NCBI RefSeq assembly: GCF_014653945.1
Contig: NZ_BNAU01000004.1
Span: forward strand, 310,001 to 374,000
Direction of reading: 5' to 3'
Length of the DNA: 64,000 nt
DNA from: Amycolatopsis deserti
GTDB taxonomy: Bacteria; Actinomycetota; Actinomycetes; Mycobacteriales; Pseudonocardiaceae
In this document: positions 10,026 to 18,591 of the stretch, one piece after another
Numbering within the stretch: position 1 is the stretch's first letter
Layout: the number at the start of each line of letters is the position of its first letter
Position numbers and translations under genes: made by a program
The notes under the pieces: generated by a model
Told to the model about the DNA's origin: nothing
Databases searched by the model: none
What the model saw: only the letters and a program-made list of their open reading frames with translations

Positions 10026-10083
10026 GCCTCCCCCTTGCGGATCAACGAGCGGGGGAAGTGTTGCACGGCCACCTCCGCGAGGC

Positions 10084-11319
10084 AGGATGGTCCGCGTGAT
10101 TTCCGTCGACACCTACCGCGCGGCCGTCGTCGAGCTGCTCGGCACCGCCCCGGCGAAGGCGCTCCCGCTGGCCGACTGCGCCGGGCTCGTGCTGGCCGAG
10201 GACGTGCCCGCGGGCGTCTCGCTGCCGCCGTTCGACAACTCCGCGATGGACGGCTACGCGGTGCGCGCGGTCGACGTCGCCTCGGCCACCGCCACCACGC
10301 CGGTCGAGCTGCCGGTCGCCGAGGACATCCCGGCCGGGCGCACCGACGTGCCGCCGCTGCTGCCGGGCACCGCGCACCGGATCATGACCGGCGCGCCGAT
10401 GCCGCCGGGCGCGGACGCCGTGGTGAAGGTCGAGGACACCGACGGCGGCACCGAGAAGGTGTCGATCCGCGAACCGGCCTCGGTCGGCACGCACCTGCGG
10501 CGCACCGGCGAGGACGTCGCCGCGGGCACGATCGCGCTGCACGCCGGCACCGTGCTCGGGCCGGCGCAGCTCGGGCTGGCCGCCGCGGTCGGGCTGGACC
10601 GGCTGACCGTGCACGCGCCGCTGCGGGTGCTGGTGGTGTCCACCGGGTCGGAGCTGGTGACCCCGCCCCAGGAGCTGCGGCACGGGCAGATCTACGAGTC
10701 GAACAGCATCATGCTGGCCGCCGGGATCCGCGCGCTGGGTTGCGAGGTCGAGGTGGTGCGCAGCGTGGTGGACGACGTCGCCGAGTTCCGCGCGATCATC
10801 GAGCCGCGCCTGGCCGGCACCGACCTGGTGGTGACCTCCGGCGGGGTCAGCGCGGGCGCCTACGAGGTGGTGAAGGACTCGCTGACCGGTGCCGGCGTCG
10901 AGTTCGTCAAGGTGGCGATGCAGCCGGGCGGGCCGCAGGGCAACGGCCGCTGGCACGGCGTGCCGGTGGTGACCCTGCCCGGCAACCCGGTGAGCGTGCT
11001 GGTGTCGTTCGAGGTGTTCCTGCGCCCGGCGATCCTGACCGCGCTCGGCCACCGCGACGTCGACCGCCAGCGGGTGCGGGCGCGGCTGACCGAGGCGCTG
11101 CGTTCGCCGGCGGGGCGGCGCCAGTTCCGCCGCGGGTTCTACTCGCACCACGACGGCGAGGTGACCGGCGAGGTCGGTCCGCGCGGCGGCCCCGGGTCAC
11201 ACCTGCTGGCCGCGTTCGCGCAGGCCAACTGCCTGATCGAGCTGCCGGAGGACGTGGTGGACGCGCCCGAGGGCAGTGAGGTGGACGTCCTGCTCCTGCC
11301 AACGCGTGACTTCTTGTAA
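10084..11319 (+). CDS. moeA: Molybdopterin molybdotransferase
   Basis: MoeA inserts molybdate into adenylated molybdopterin to make active molybdenum cofactor in the cytosol. The 411-residue protein has the N-terminal signature LPPFDNSAMDGYAV near residues 47-60. The MogA-like domain follows (VSTGSEL near 183, TSGGVSAG near 252, LPGNPVSV near 295). The start is ATG 10084 or GTG 10093; an AGGATGG stretch just before the GTG could serve as its ribosome-binding site. It heads a plus-strand run with psd and pssA. The same order (moeA2, psd, pssA) occurs in mycobacteria. A lone molybdoenzyme large subunit lies 5 kb away. Confidence 0.93.
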   Translation, partial: RMVRVISVDTYRAAVVELLGTAPAKALPLADCAGLVLAEDVPAGVSLPPFDNSAMDGYAVRAVDVASATATTPVELPVAEDIPAGRTDVPPLLPGTAHRIMTGAPMPPGADAVVKVEDTDGGTEKVSIREPASVGTHLRRTGEDVAAGTIALHAGTVLGPAQLGLAAAVGLDRLTVHAPLRVLVVSTGSELVTPPQELRHGQIYESNSIMLAAGIRALGCEVEVVRSVVDDVAEFRAIIEPRLAGTDLVVTSGGVSAGAYEVVKDSLTGAGVEFVKVAMQPGGPQGNGRWHGVPVVTLPGNPVSVLVSFEVFLRPAILTALGHRDVDRQRVRARLTEALRSPAGRRQFRRGFYSHHDGEVTGEVGPRGGPGSHLLAAFAQANCLIELPEDVVDAPEGSEVDVLLLPTRDFL

Positions 11320-11372
11320 CAGTTGACCTACGACTGGTTACTTTTTCGCTTGCCGAAGCTAAGATTCAGCCC

Positions 11373-11582
11373 CTACGGCACCAGCCCGTCGTGCCGGGCC
11401 GCTGGGCCGTCGGGGGGTTCAGCGGCCCGGCGCGACGCATCGAGGGCTCGCGCGCAGCGCACCAGGGCCACCGCGGTTTCGGTAGACACCAGCCGGGGTA
11501 TCGGAACACTGTTCACGTCGTCGCGCCAGGCCTGGAAGAGCTCGGAAAGGCGCTCTTCGCGGATGCGCTCCGGGGCCGACAT
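11373..11582 (-). CDS. Small hypothetical protein
   Basis: This 69-residue charged, mostly helical protein is not recognised. A GAGAGGA ribosome-binding site lies 6-12 bp upstream of the ATG at 11582, which is the main support for it being real. The sequence shows no membrane segment and no cysteines apart from one near the middle. It is antisense-oriented between moeA and psd. Confidence 0.55.
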   Translation of the reverse strand: MSAPERIREERLSELFQAWRDDVNSVPIPRLVSTETAVALVRCARALDASRRAAEPPDGPAARHDGLVP

Positions 11583-11797
11583 GACGGTTCCTCTCTGCTG
11601 TTACTACGGTCTGCATCGGGCGTCGCCACGAGGCGTTAGCAACGCCTGACCCCTGCGGGGGGCCCGTTCGGCGGGATGCGGAACGGGCCGCGCAGACCTG
11701 GCGGTAGCGTGGATACCCGGATCGGCGAACCACCACGCCTGGCCAGGCGTCACGGACCGGTCACACCTTGGACACGAATCACCGGGACACCGCTTCG

Positions 11798-12517
11798 ATG
11801 AGCAGCACTGCGCCGGACAAGGCGAGCAATCCGATCACCCATGCCCTGAACCTCGCGCGCGAGACACTGCCGCCGATGCACCCCGCGGGGCGGCCGTTCG
11901 TCGCCGGCGGGGTGGCGGCCACGCTGCTGCTGCGCCGGGCCTGGAAGCCGCTGGGCGCCGTCGGCGCACTGGCGACACTGGCGACCGCGGCGTTCTTCCG
12001 CGAGCCGAAGCGCGTGCCACCCGAGCGGGACGACCTCGTCCTCGCCGCGGCCGACGGCATCGTCTCGCTGATCGAGGAGGCCACCCCGCCCGCGGAGCTG
12101 GGCCTGCCCGCCGAACCGCGGATGCGCGTCAGCGTGTTCCTGTCGGTCTTCGACGTGCACGTGCAGCGCGTGCCGGCCACCGGGGTGGTCGAGCGCGTCG
12201 CCTACCGGCCGGGCAAGTTCCTGTCCGCGGACCTGGACAAGGCCAGCGACGACAACGAGCGCAACTCGGTGCTGCTGCGCACCGAGGCCGGGCACGAGCT
12301 GGTGGTCGTGCAGATCGCCGGGCTGGTCGCGCGCCGGATCCTGTGCCAGGTCGCCGACGGGGAGAAGGTCCGGGCCGGCGACACGTACGGGCTGATCCGG
12401 TTCGGCTCGCGGGTGGACATCTACCTGCCGCCGGGCAGCGAGGTGCTGGTCCGCAAGGGCCAGCGGACGATCGGCGGCGAGACGCCCCTGGCTTCGCTGC
12501 CGGAGCGAGGAGCCTGA
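11798..12517 (+). CDS. psd: Phosphatidylserine decarboxylase proenzyme
   Basis: Psd decarboxylates phosphatidylserine to phosphatidylethanolamine at the membrane. The 239-residue proenzyme is of the short type. The self-cleavage motif is FGS in LIRFGSRVD near residue 205, where the serine becomes the pyruvoyl group. The catalytic histidine region reads FDVHVQRVP near 117-125. Start choice: ATG 11798; an in-frame TTG at 11768 is a weaker alternative. pssA begins 2 bp after the stop, so the two consecutive steps are co-transcribed. Confidence 0.93.
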   Translation: MSSTAPDKASNPITHALNLARETLPPMHPAGRPFVAGGVAATLLLRRAWKPLGAVGALATLATAAFFREPKRVPPERDDLVLAAADGIVSLIEEATPPAELGLPAEPRMRVSVFLSVFDVHVQRVPATGVVERVAYRPGKFLSADLDKASDDNERNSVLLRTEAGHELVVVQIAGLVARRILCQVADGEKVRAGDTYGLIRFGSRVDIYLPPGSEVLVRKGQRTIGGETPLASLPERGA

Positions 12518-12519
12518 TC

Positions 12520-13470
12520 ATGGTCCGGGTGATGACCCCGTCGGTGCGGCTGCTGCCGAACGCGATCACGGTCCTGGCGCTGTGCGCGGGCCTGTCCGCC
12601 GCGCAGTTCGCGCTCAACCGGCAGTTCGTGCTGGCGATCGGCGCGATCGGCGTCGCGGCCGTCCTGGACAGCCTGGACGGCCGGATCGCGCGCCTGCTCG
12701 ACGCGACGTCGAAGATGGGCGCCGAGCTGGACTCGCTGTCCGACGCGATCTCCTTCGGTGTCTCCCCGGCGCTGGTGCTCTACATCTGGTTCGGCGACAC
12801 GTCCGGCATCGGCTGGATCGTGTCGCTGACCTTCGCCGTGTGCATCGTGCTGCGGCTGGCCCGGTTCAACACGCTGCTGGACGTGGAGAAGCCGCCGTAC
12901 GCGAAGGAGTTCTTCGTCGGTGTGCCCGCACCCGCGGGTGGCCTGTGCGCGCTGATGCCGGTGATCCTGACGCTGGAGTTCGGCGACGGCTGGTGGTCGT
13001 CGGCGCCGGTGGTCTACGTGTGGACGGTGGCGATCGCGCTGCTGCTGATCAGCCGGCTGCCGACGCTGTCGCTGAAGTCGGTCAAGGTCCCGGCGAAGGC
13101 GGCCGCGCCGCTGCTGGTCGGGGTCGGCCTCGCGGCGGCGGCGATCATCCAGTACCCGCTGATCGCGCTGGCCGTCGCGCTGCTGCTGTACCTGGCGCAC
13201 ATCCCGTACGCGGTGCGGCGCTACCAGTGGCTGGCCAACCACCCCGAGGCGTGGGGCGTGCCGCTGCGCGAACGCCGGGCGATCCGGCGCAGCACGAGCC
13301 GCCTGCGCCTGCGGCGGCCGCGGATCCGGGTGGCCGGCAACCAGCGGCTGGCCGTGCGCCGGACGCAGGACCACGTGGTGCGCGGGGTGCGCACGTACCC
13401 GGCGGAGAGCCAGGACCGCTCGCGCCGTCGCAGCTGGCGCCGCATCGGCCTGCGCCAGCGCAACCGTTAA
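12520..13470 (+). CDS. pssA: CDP-diacylglycerol-serine O-phosphatidyltransferase
   Basis: PssA makes phosphatidylserine from CDP-diacylglycerol and serine in the membrane, supplying the Psd encoded just upstream. The CDP-alcohol phosphotransferase signature DG-x2-AR-x8-G-x3-D-x3-D is present as DGRIAR near residue 50 followed by GAELDSLSD. The 316-residue protein has about seven hydrophobic helices. A C-terminal tail of about 80 residues is very Arg-rich and longer than in many homologs; it is probably cytoplasmic and may contact anionic lipid (inference). Its last 4 bp overlap the convergent TetR gene. Confidence 0.93.
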   Translation: MVRVMTPSVRLLPNAITVLALCAGLSAAQFALNRQFVLAIGAIGVAAVLDSLDGRIARLLDATSKMGAELDSLSDAISFGVSPALVLYIWFGDTSGIGWIVSLTFAVCIVLRLARFNTLLDVEKPPYAKEFFVGVPAPAGGLCALMPVILTLEFGDGWWSSAPVVYVWTVAIALLLISRLPTLSLKSVKVPAKAAAPLLVGVGLAAAAIIQYPLIALAVALLLYLAHIPYAVRRYQWLANHPEAWGVPLRERRAIRRSTSRLRLRRPRIRVAGNQRLAVRRTQDHVVRGVRTYPAESQDRSRRRSWRRIGLRQRNR

Positions 13471-14078
13471 CGCAGGCCCCTGATGAACAGGTCGAGCTGG
13501 TAGCGGAAGTCCTGCAGGCAGTCGATCCCGACCAGGGCGGGCATCGCCCGGTGCAGGTTCGGGTGCCGCTGCGGTGTGACGGTCCGGCGGAACCACTCGA
13601 CGGCGGGCTCCTCCCGTTCCGCGGCCAGCCCGCCCGCGCCGACGAGCACCGCGCCGAACACCATCCCGATCAGCGACCGGTAGCCGCGCGCCGCGTGGTA
13701 TTCGTCGAGCCCGGCGTCCAGCAGCGCGCCGAGGATGGCGTCCATCAGCCGGACCGTGCCCTCGGACAGCGGGTTGGCCTGCTCGGCGGTCAGCGCGCGC
13801 ACGACGGCCGGATGCCGGTTGAGCGTCTCGAACGCGCTCAGCCCGAGCGCCCGCAGCCGCTCGTCCCAGGGCAGCTCCGGATCCGGTAACTCGACCTGCT
13901 CGAACACCCGCGCCGCGACGCCGTCCAGCAGGTCCTGCTTGTTCGCGACGTGGTTGTAGAGCGACATCGCCTCCACACCCAGCTCGGCCGCGAGCTTGCG
14001 CATGGACAGGCCGCTCAGGCCGTTCTCCCCGACCAGCCGCAGCGCGGCGTCGAGCACCTTCTCCCGCGTCAGCGCCAT
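13467..14078 (-). CDS. TetR family repressor
   Basis: This 203-residue regulator has an N-terminal helix-turn-helix (GLSGLSMRKLAAELGVEAMS, near residues 20-39) followed by SLYNHVANKQDLL. The C-terminal half resembles the TetR_C domain of the tetracycline-type subgroup. It is divergent from a nitroreductase gene, and a doubled palindrome fills the gap between the two start codons. It therefore probably represses itself and the nitroreductase. The ligand is unknown. Confidence 0.9.
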   Translation of the reverse strand: MALTREKVLDAALRLVGENGLSGLSMRKLAAELGVEAMSLYNHVANKQDLLDGVAARVFEQVELPDPELPWDERLRALGLSAFETLNRHPAVVRALTAEQANPLSEGTVRLMDAILGALLDAGLDEYHAARGYRSLIGMVFGAVLVGAGGLAAEREEPAVEWFRRTVTPQRHPNLHRAMPALVGIDCLQDFRYQLDLFIRGLR

Positions 14079-14080
14079 GC

Positions 14081-14108
14081 CTTACAGTGTAAGTACTTAC
14101 AGCGTAAG
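14081..14108. promoter_or_regulatory. Doubled TetR operator
   Basis: CTTACAGTGTAAG (14081-14093) and CTTACAGCGTAAG (14096-14108) are two 13-bp near-identical palindromes 2 bp apart, between divergent TetR and nitroreductase genes. The layout suits two repressor dimers covering both promoters. Confidence 0.88.
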
Positions 14109-14125
14109 TCTCGGAGAGGACCTGG

Positions 14126-14743
14126 ATGGACACGAACACGTTGCTGACCACCACCCGTTCGGTGCGGCGCAAGCTGGACCTCGACCGGCCGGTCGAGCAG
14201 GAGGTGATCACCGAATGCCTGCGGATCGCCATGCAGGCGCCGATCGCCGGCAACCAGCAGGACGCGATCCGCTGGCTCGTGGTCCGCGACCCCGAGCTGA
14301 AGGCCCGCATCGCCGAGCCGATCCGGAAGGTCGGCGAGGCCGCCCAGCGCGAGTACGGACACCTCGTCCCGCCGCGCTCGCTGGAGTCGGCGAAGTTCCT
14401 GGTGGACAACATCCACCGCGTCCCCGCGCTCGTGCTGGCCTGCCTGGCCGGACGCCCGGAAGGCGGCAACGCCGAGCTGACCGGGTTCTACGGCTCGATC
14501 TACCCGGCGATCTGGAGCTTCCAGCTCGCGCTGCGCGACCGCGGCCTCGGCAGCACGATCACCGGCTACCACCTGTTCGGCCACGAGGAGGAGGTCGCGC
14601 GGGTGGTCGGCATCCCGGCGGACTTCACCCAGGTCGCGTTGCTGCCGGTCGCCTACACCACGCAGCGGGACTTCCGGCCGGCCGCGCGGCCACCGGTCGA
14701 GGACATCACCTTCCTCGACCGGTGGGGTGAGCGCGTCAGCTGA
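14126..14743 (+). CDS. Nitroreductase family protein
   Basis: This 205-residue FMN-dependent enzyme of the nitroreductase superfamily likely reduces nitro compounds or quinones with NAD(P)H. It shows the FMN phosphate-binding start [13 protein letters not shown] near residue 11, APIAGNQQ near 38, and the C-terminal signature [13 protein letters not shown] near 140. It sits beside a TetR gene with shared operators. Its last 8 bp overlap the convergent oxidoreductase gene. The substrate is unknown. Confidence 0.85.
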   Translation: MDTNTLLTTTRSVRRKLDLDRPVEQEVITECLRIAMQAPIAGNQQDAIRWLVVRDPELKARIAEPIRKVGEAAQREYGHLVPPRSLESAKFLVDNIHRVPALVLACLAGRPEGGNAELTGFYGSIYPAIWSFQLALRDRGLGSTITGYHLFGHEEEVARVVGIPADFTQVALLPVAYTTQRDFRPAARPPVEDITFLDRWGERVS

Positions 14744-15671
14744 TCTCGAGGACGGCCTTGCCGCGCAGGCGGCGGCCGAGCAGCGCCGCGGTCGCCTCGG
14801 CGTGGCGGGACCAGTCGCCACGCCAGGTGATCCCGGCATCGAGCCTGCCCGCGGCCACCTCGGCGGCCAGCCACGTCAGGTCCTCACGCACGTCCGCCTT
14901 CGGGTCGGCGAGCAGGAAGAACGTGCTGATCGACCGGTCGTGGCGGCCCTCGGTGGCGAGGAACGCCCCGAAGGGGAAGACCGCGTCCGTTCCCGCGGAC
15001 CGCCCGACGCTGACCAGCTGTCCGCCGGCGTGCAGCTGTCCGAAGGCCGCGACCATCTGCTCGCCCTCGATGTTGTCGAGCACGCCGTGGACGGGCCGGC
15101 TCACCTCGGCCGGATGCTTGATCACCTCACGCGCGCCGAGCGCTTCGAGCACGCTCACCTGCGCCGGATCCGCGCTGACGGCCACGACCTCGGCGCCGGC
15201 CCGTGCGGCGAGCTGGACGGCGAACCGGCCGACCCCACCGGAAGCGCCGGTGATCATGATCCGGCGTCCCAGGGTCTGCCCGAACCGCCGCAGGACGTGC
15301 AACGCGGTCAGCCCGGCGACGGGGATCGTGCTGATCGCACCGCCGTCCGCCCCCGCCGGCACGGTGCCCATCGTCGCGGTCGGCACGGCTCGCAACTCCG
15401 CCCAGGCGCCGGTCAGCCCCAGGGTGATCACGCGAGTTCCGGCAGCCGGGCCGGAACCGTCGGCGGCCGCCCGCACCACCACACCCGTCGCATCCCAGCC
15501 CGGAACGCTCCCCTCGGGCACCTGGGCGGAGTCCACCATGAACGCCTCGCCGTAGTTGAGCGAGACGGCCTCGACCCGGACCAGGGCCTCGTCCGGTGCC
15601 GGCACCGGATCGGGCACCTCGGCGAGTTTCAGGTGTGACGACGACGAGTGGTCGACGACCAGCGCACGCAT
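14736..15671 (-). CDS. Zinc-type alcohol dehydrogenase-like/quinone oxidoreductase
   Basis: This 311-residue medium-chain reductase lacks the catalytic zinc cysteines and resembles quinone oxidoreductase (zeta-crystallin-like) enzymes. The nucleotide-binding motif is [16 protein letters not shown] near residues 141-156. The start MRALVVDH at 15671 fits the family; upstream in-frame codons have no family match. It is divergent from a TetR gene with a palindrome in the shared promoter. With the adjacent nitroreductase it forms a pair of electrophile- or quinone-reducing genes under separate TetR regulators. Confidence 0.85.
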   Translation of the reverse strand: MRALVVDHSSSSHLKLAEVPDPVPAPDEALVRVEAVSLNYGEAFMVDSAQVPEGSVPGWDATGVVVRAAADGSGPAAGTRVITLGLTGAWAELRAVPTATMGTVPAGADGGAISTIPVAGLTALHVLRRFGQTLGRRIMITGASGGVGRFAVQLAARAGAEVVAVSADPAQVSVLEALGAREVIKHPAEVSRPVHGVLDNIEGEQMVAAFGQLHAGGQLVSVGRSAGTDAVFPFGAFLATEGRHDRSISTFFLLADPKADVREDLTWLAAEVAAGRLDAGITWRGDWSRHAEATAALLGRRLRGKAVLEIS

Positions 15672-15703
15672 GTTCTCTCCTTCGCAGCGATCTTGCGCCC
15701 AAT

Positions 15704-15722
15704 AGTGCCACCGAGTGGCACT
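15704..15722. promoter_or_regulatory. TetR operator between oxidoreductase and TetR genes
   Basis: Perfect 8-bp arms AGTGCCAC (15704-15711) and GTGGCACT (15715-15722) are separated by 3 bp. They lie 33 bp from both divergent start codons, a typical autoregulated TetR arrangement. Confidence 0.85.
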
Positions 15723-15755
15723 TGCCATCAAGGCGCATCAACTAGACTGGGGGCG

Positions 15756-16349
15756 ATGACGACGACCGAGCAGTCGCTCCCCCTGCGCGAGCGCAAGAAG
15801 CTGCGCACCCGGCAGGCGCTGGCCGAGACCGCGGTGGCGATGTTCACCGAGCGCGGCTTCGACGCGACCACGCTCGACGAGCTGGTCGAGGCGGTCGAGG
15901 TCTCCAAGCGCACCTTCTTCCGCAACTTCACGTCCAAAGAGGACGTCGCGCTCACCGCGATCAAGCAGCTGTGGGAGACCTACCTCGGCGTGCTGGCCGA
16001 GCGGCCGCCGTCCGGGCCGCTGCTCGGGGTCCTGAAGGACGCGCTGCTCACCACCATCGGCCGGATGGACGACTACTGGTACCGGCAGTTCCTGCCCACC
16101 GTCCGGCTGACCGAGGAGTGCTCCCCGCTGCAGGCCCACACGCTGCGGTATTGCGCCGAGGTCAAGACCGAGATCATCCGCGTCCTCGGCCTCACCCCCG
16201 GACTGGAACAGCGCCTGCTGGTCGAGGTCGTGATCGGCGCGTGGAACTGCGCGCTGGCCGAGTGGAGCCCGTCCGGCGAGCGCGAGCTGCTCCCGGTCCT
16301 CGTCGATCGCGCGTTCGCCGCCATCCCGGCCGCGCTCGCCCTAGAGTGA
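15756..16349 (+). CDS. TetR family repressor
   Basis: This 197-residue regulator has a helix-turn-helix in FDATTLDELVEAVEVSKRTF near residues 35-54, followed by the FFRNFTSKEDV signature. It begins TTTEQSLPLRERKKLRTRQAL, the usual N-terminal arm. It is divergent from the quinone oxidoreductase gene and probably controls that gene through the palindrome between them. It ends 4 bp before the AAA ATPase GTG, so read-through into that gene is likely. Confidence 0.9.
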   Translation: MTTTEQSLPLRERKKLRTRQALAETAVAMFTERGFDATTLDELVEAVEVSKRTFFRNFTSKEDVALTAIKQLWETYLGVLAERPPSGPLLGVLKDALLTTIGRMDDYWYRQFLPTVRLTEECSPLQAHTLRYCAEVKTEIIRVLGLTPGLEQRLLVEVVIGAWNCALAEWSPSGERELLPVLVDRAFAAIPAALALE

Positions 16350-16353
16350 GGGC

Positions 16354-18558
16354 GTGAGCGCGCCCCAGATCACGCTGACCATCCGGCACACGCCGTCCGC
16401 CCTCGACACCCGGCGCGGCATCGTCCGCCTGCACCCGGAGGTCCTCGACGCGCTCGGCCTGCGCGCGTGGGACGCGGTGCACCTCACCGGCGCCCGGGTG
16501 AGCGCCGCGCTCGCCGCGCCCGGCGACGCGACCGGCACGCCCGGGGTGGTCTACGCCGACGACGTGACCCTGTCCAACCTCGGCGTCACCGAGGGCTCGG
16601 AGGTCGTCGTCGCGCCGGCGGAGGTCTCGCAGGCCCGCTCGGTGACCGTCGCCGGGTCGCGGCTGGCCAGCGCGTCGGTGTCGCCTAACACGCTGCGGCT
16701 CGCGCTGACCGGGAAGGTCCTCACGGTCGGGGACGCGGTGTCGCTCCTCCCGCAGGACCTCGCGCCCGCGCCCGGGTCGGACGTCACGACCGTGCGCGGC
16801 CAGCTCTCCAGGGCGATCGGCGCCGGCTGGACCACCGAGCTGCTCACCGTCACCGCGACCGAACCCGGCGGGCCGGTCGTGATCAGCCCGTCCACCGTGG
16901 TCAGCTGGCGGGACGGCGCCCGCTCCACCGCACCGGCGGCCCCGGCCGCCCCGCGCGCCGAGCCCGAGGTGATCGCCGAGCCGGAGGAGCCCGCCCCGCC
17001 GCTGGCCGACCTGTGCGGCGCGCACGACCAGGCCCGCACGCTCGCCGAATGGGTCGACCTGACGTTCCGGCGCCCCGAACTGCTCGCCCGGCTGGGCACG
17101 TCGGCCCGGCTCGGCGTGCTGCTCTCCGGGGCGGAGGGCGTCGGCAAGACGACGCTGGTGCGATCGGTCGCCGCGGCCGAGAACCTCCGCCTGGTCACGC
17201 TGGCCGCGCCGTCGATCGCCGTCCTGGAGCCGAACGCGATCGCCACCCGGCTGCGCGAGGCTGTCGACCAGGCCGCCGCGGGCGGTCCGGCGGTGCTGCT
17301 GATCACCGACATCGACACGCTGCTCCCGGCGACGCAGCCACCGCCCGTCGCGACGGTGGTGCTGGACGAGCTGCGTGGCGCGCTGACCCGCCCGGAGCTC
17401 GCGGTCGTCGCCACCACCGCCCGCCCCGAGTCGTGCGATCCGCGGCTGCGGGCGGCCGACCTGCTCGACCGCGAGCTCGCGATCCCCCAGCCGGACGCCC
17501 GGGTCCGCACCGAACTGCTGCGCGTGCTGCTGCGGGACGTGCCACTGGAATCCACTGTGGACTTCGGCGGGATCGCCGACCGCACGCCGGGGTTCGTGGC
17601 CGCGGACCTGCTGGCGCTGCGCCGGGACGCCGCGGTGCGGGCGGCGCTACGGCAGCGGGAGGCCGACGAGCCGCGCATCTCGCAGCAGGACCTGCTGGAC
17701 GCGCTGCAGTCCGTCCGCCCGATCTCCATGTCCACTTCGGACAACCTGGCAACCGGCGGGCTGACGCTGGACGACGTCGGCGACATGACCGAGGTCAAGC
17801 AGTCGCTCACGGAGGCGGTCCTGTGGCCGCTGCGGTACCCGGACTCGTTCTCGCGCCTGGGCATCGCACCGCCACGTGGGGTGCTGCTGTACGGGCCGCC
17901 CGGTGGTGGCAAGACGTTCCTGGTGCGCGCGCTGGCGGGCACCGGGGCGCTGAACGTGTTCGCGGTCAAGGGCGCCGAACTGCTGGACAAGTGGGTCGGC
18001 GAGTCCGAGCGCGCCGTGCGGGAGCTGTTCCGCAAGGCCGCCGACGCGGCGCCGTCGCTGGTGTTCCTGGACGAGATCGACGCGCTCGCGCCGCGGCGCG
18101 GGCAGTCCGGCGACTCGGGGGTGTCGGACCGGGTGGTGGCCGCGCTGCTGACCGAGCTGGACGGGGTCGAGCCGATGCGGGACGTGGTCGTGCTCGGCGC
18201 GACCAACCGGCCGGAGCTGGTCGACCCGGCCCTGCTGCGCCCCGGACGGCTGGAGCGCCTGGTCTACGTGCCGCCGCCGGACGCCGCGGCGCGGGCCGAC
18301 ATCCTGCGCGCCACCGCCCGGCACACGCCGCTGGCGTCCGATGTGGACCTGGACGCGGTCGCAGCCACTTTGGACGGCTATTCCGCGGCGGACTGCGCGG
18401 CGCTGATCCGGGAGGCGGCGCTCACGGCGATGCGCGAATCGCTGGAGGCCGCCGAGGTGACGGCGGCGCACCTGGAGACCGCGCGGAAGACGGTGCGGCC
18501 GTCGCTGGACCCGGCGCAGCTGGCGGCGCTGGAGGCGTACGCGAAGAACCGCGCCTGA
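16354..18558 (+). CDS. Cdc48-like double AAA+ ATPase
   Basis: This 734-residue protein is the actinobacterial counterpart of Cdc48/p97 (mycobacterial Rv0435c is the comparison I recall). An N-terminal double-psi-barrel-like domain (1-220) is followed by two AAA modules. D1 has Walker A GAEGVGKTT near 259-267 but a weak Walker B (LLITDIDTL) without the usual catalytic glutamate. D2 is canonical: GPPGGGKTF near 513-521, VFLDEIDAL near 568, and GATNRPELVDPALLRPGR with arginine fingers near 625. D2 probably provides most of the ATPase activity. It is encoded downstream of pssA, as in mycobacteria. It should remodel protein complexes; the partners are unknown. Confidence 0.9.
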   Translation: MSAPQITLTIRHTPSALDTRRGIVRLHPEVLDALGLRAWDAVHLTGARVSAALAAPGDATGTPGVVYADDVTLSNLGVTEGSEVVVAPAEVSQARSVTVAGSRLASASVSPNTLRLALTGKVLTVGDAVSLLPQDLAPAPGSDVTTVRGQLSRAIGAGWTTELLTVTATEPGGPVVISPSTVVSWRDGARSTAPAAPAAPRAEPEVIAEPEEPAPPLADLCGAHDQARTLAEWVDLTFRRPELLARLGTSARLGVLLSGAEGVGKTTLVRSVAAAENLRLVTLAAPSIAVLEPNAIATRLREAVDQAAAGGPAVLLITDIDTLLPATQPPPVATVVLDELRGALTRPELAVVATTARPESCDPRLRAADLLDRELAIPQPDARVRTELLRVLLRDVPLESTVDFGGIADRTPGFVAADLLALRRDAAVRAALRQREADEPRISQQDLLDALQSVRPISMSTSDNLATGGLTLDDVGDMTEVKQSLTEAVLWPLRYPDSFSRLGIAPPRGVLLYGPPGGGKTFLVRALAGTGALNVFAVKGAELLDKWVGESERAVRELFRKAADAAPSLVFLDEIDALAPRRGQSGDSGVSDRVVAALLTELDGVEPMRDVVVLGATNRPELVDPALLRPGRLERLVYVPPPDAAARADILRATARHTPLASDVDLDAVAATLDGYSAADCAALIREAALTAMRESLEAAEVTAAHLETARKTVRPSLDPAQLAALEAYAKNRA

Positions 18559-18562
18559 GACA

Positions 18563-18590
18563 GCGAGCGGCGGACGAGACCGCCGCTCGC
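18563..18590. terminator. Bidirectional terminator after AAA ATPase
   Basis: Perfect 11-bp GC-rich arms GCGAGCGGCGG and CCGCCGCTCGC enclose a 6-nt loop. The hairpin sits in the 33-bp gap between the convergent ATPase and LytR_C genes. Confidence 0.85.
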
Positions 18591-18591
18591 G

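Noticed and set aside
12421..14469. 682-codon minus-strand frame across pssA and the TetR gene
   Set aside because: It runs antisense to pssA and nitroreductase and out of frame with TetR. Composition is Arg/Ala-rich only.
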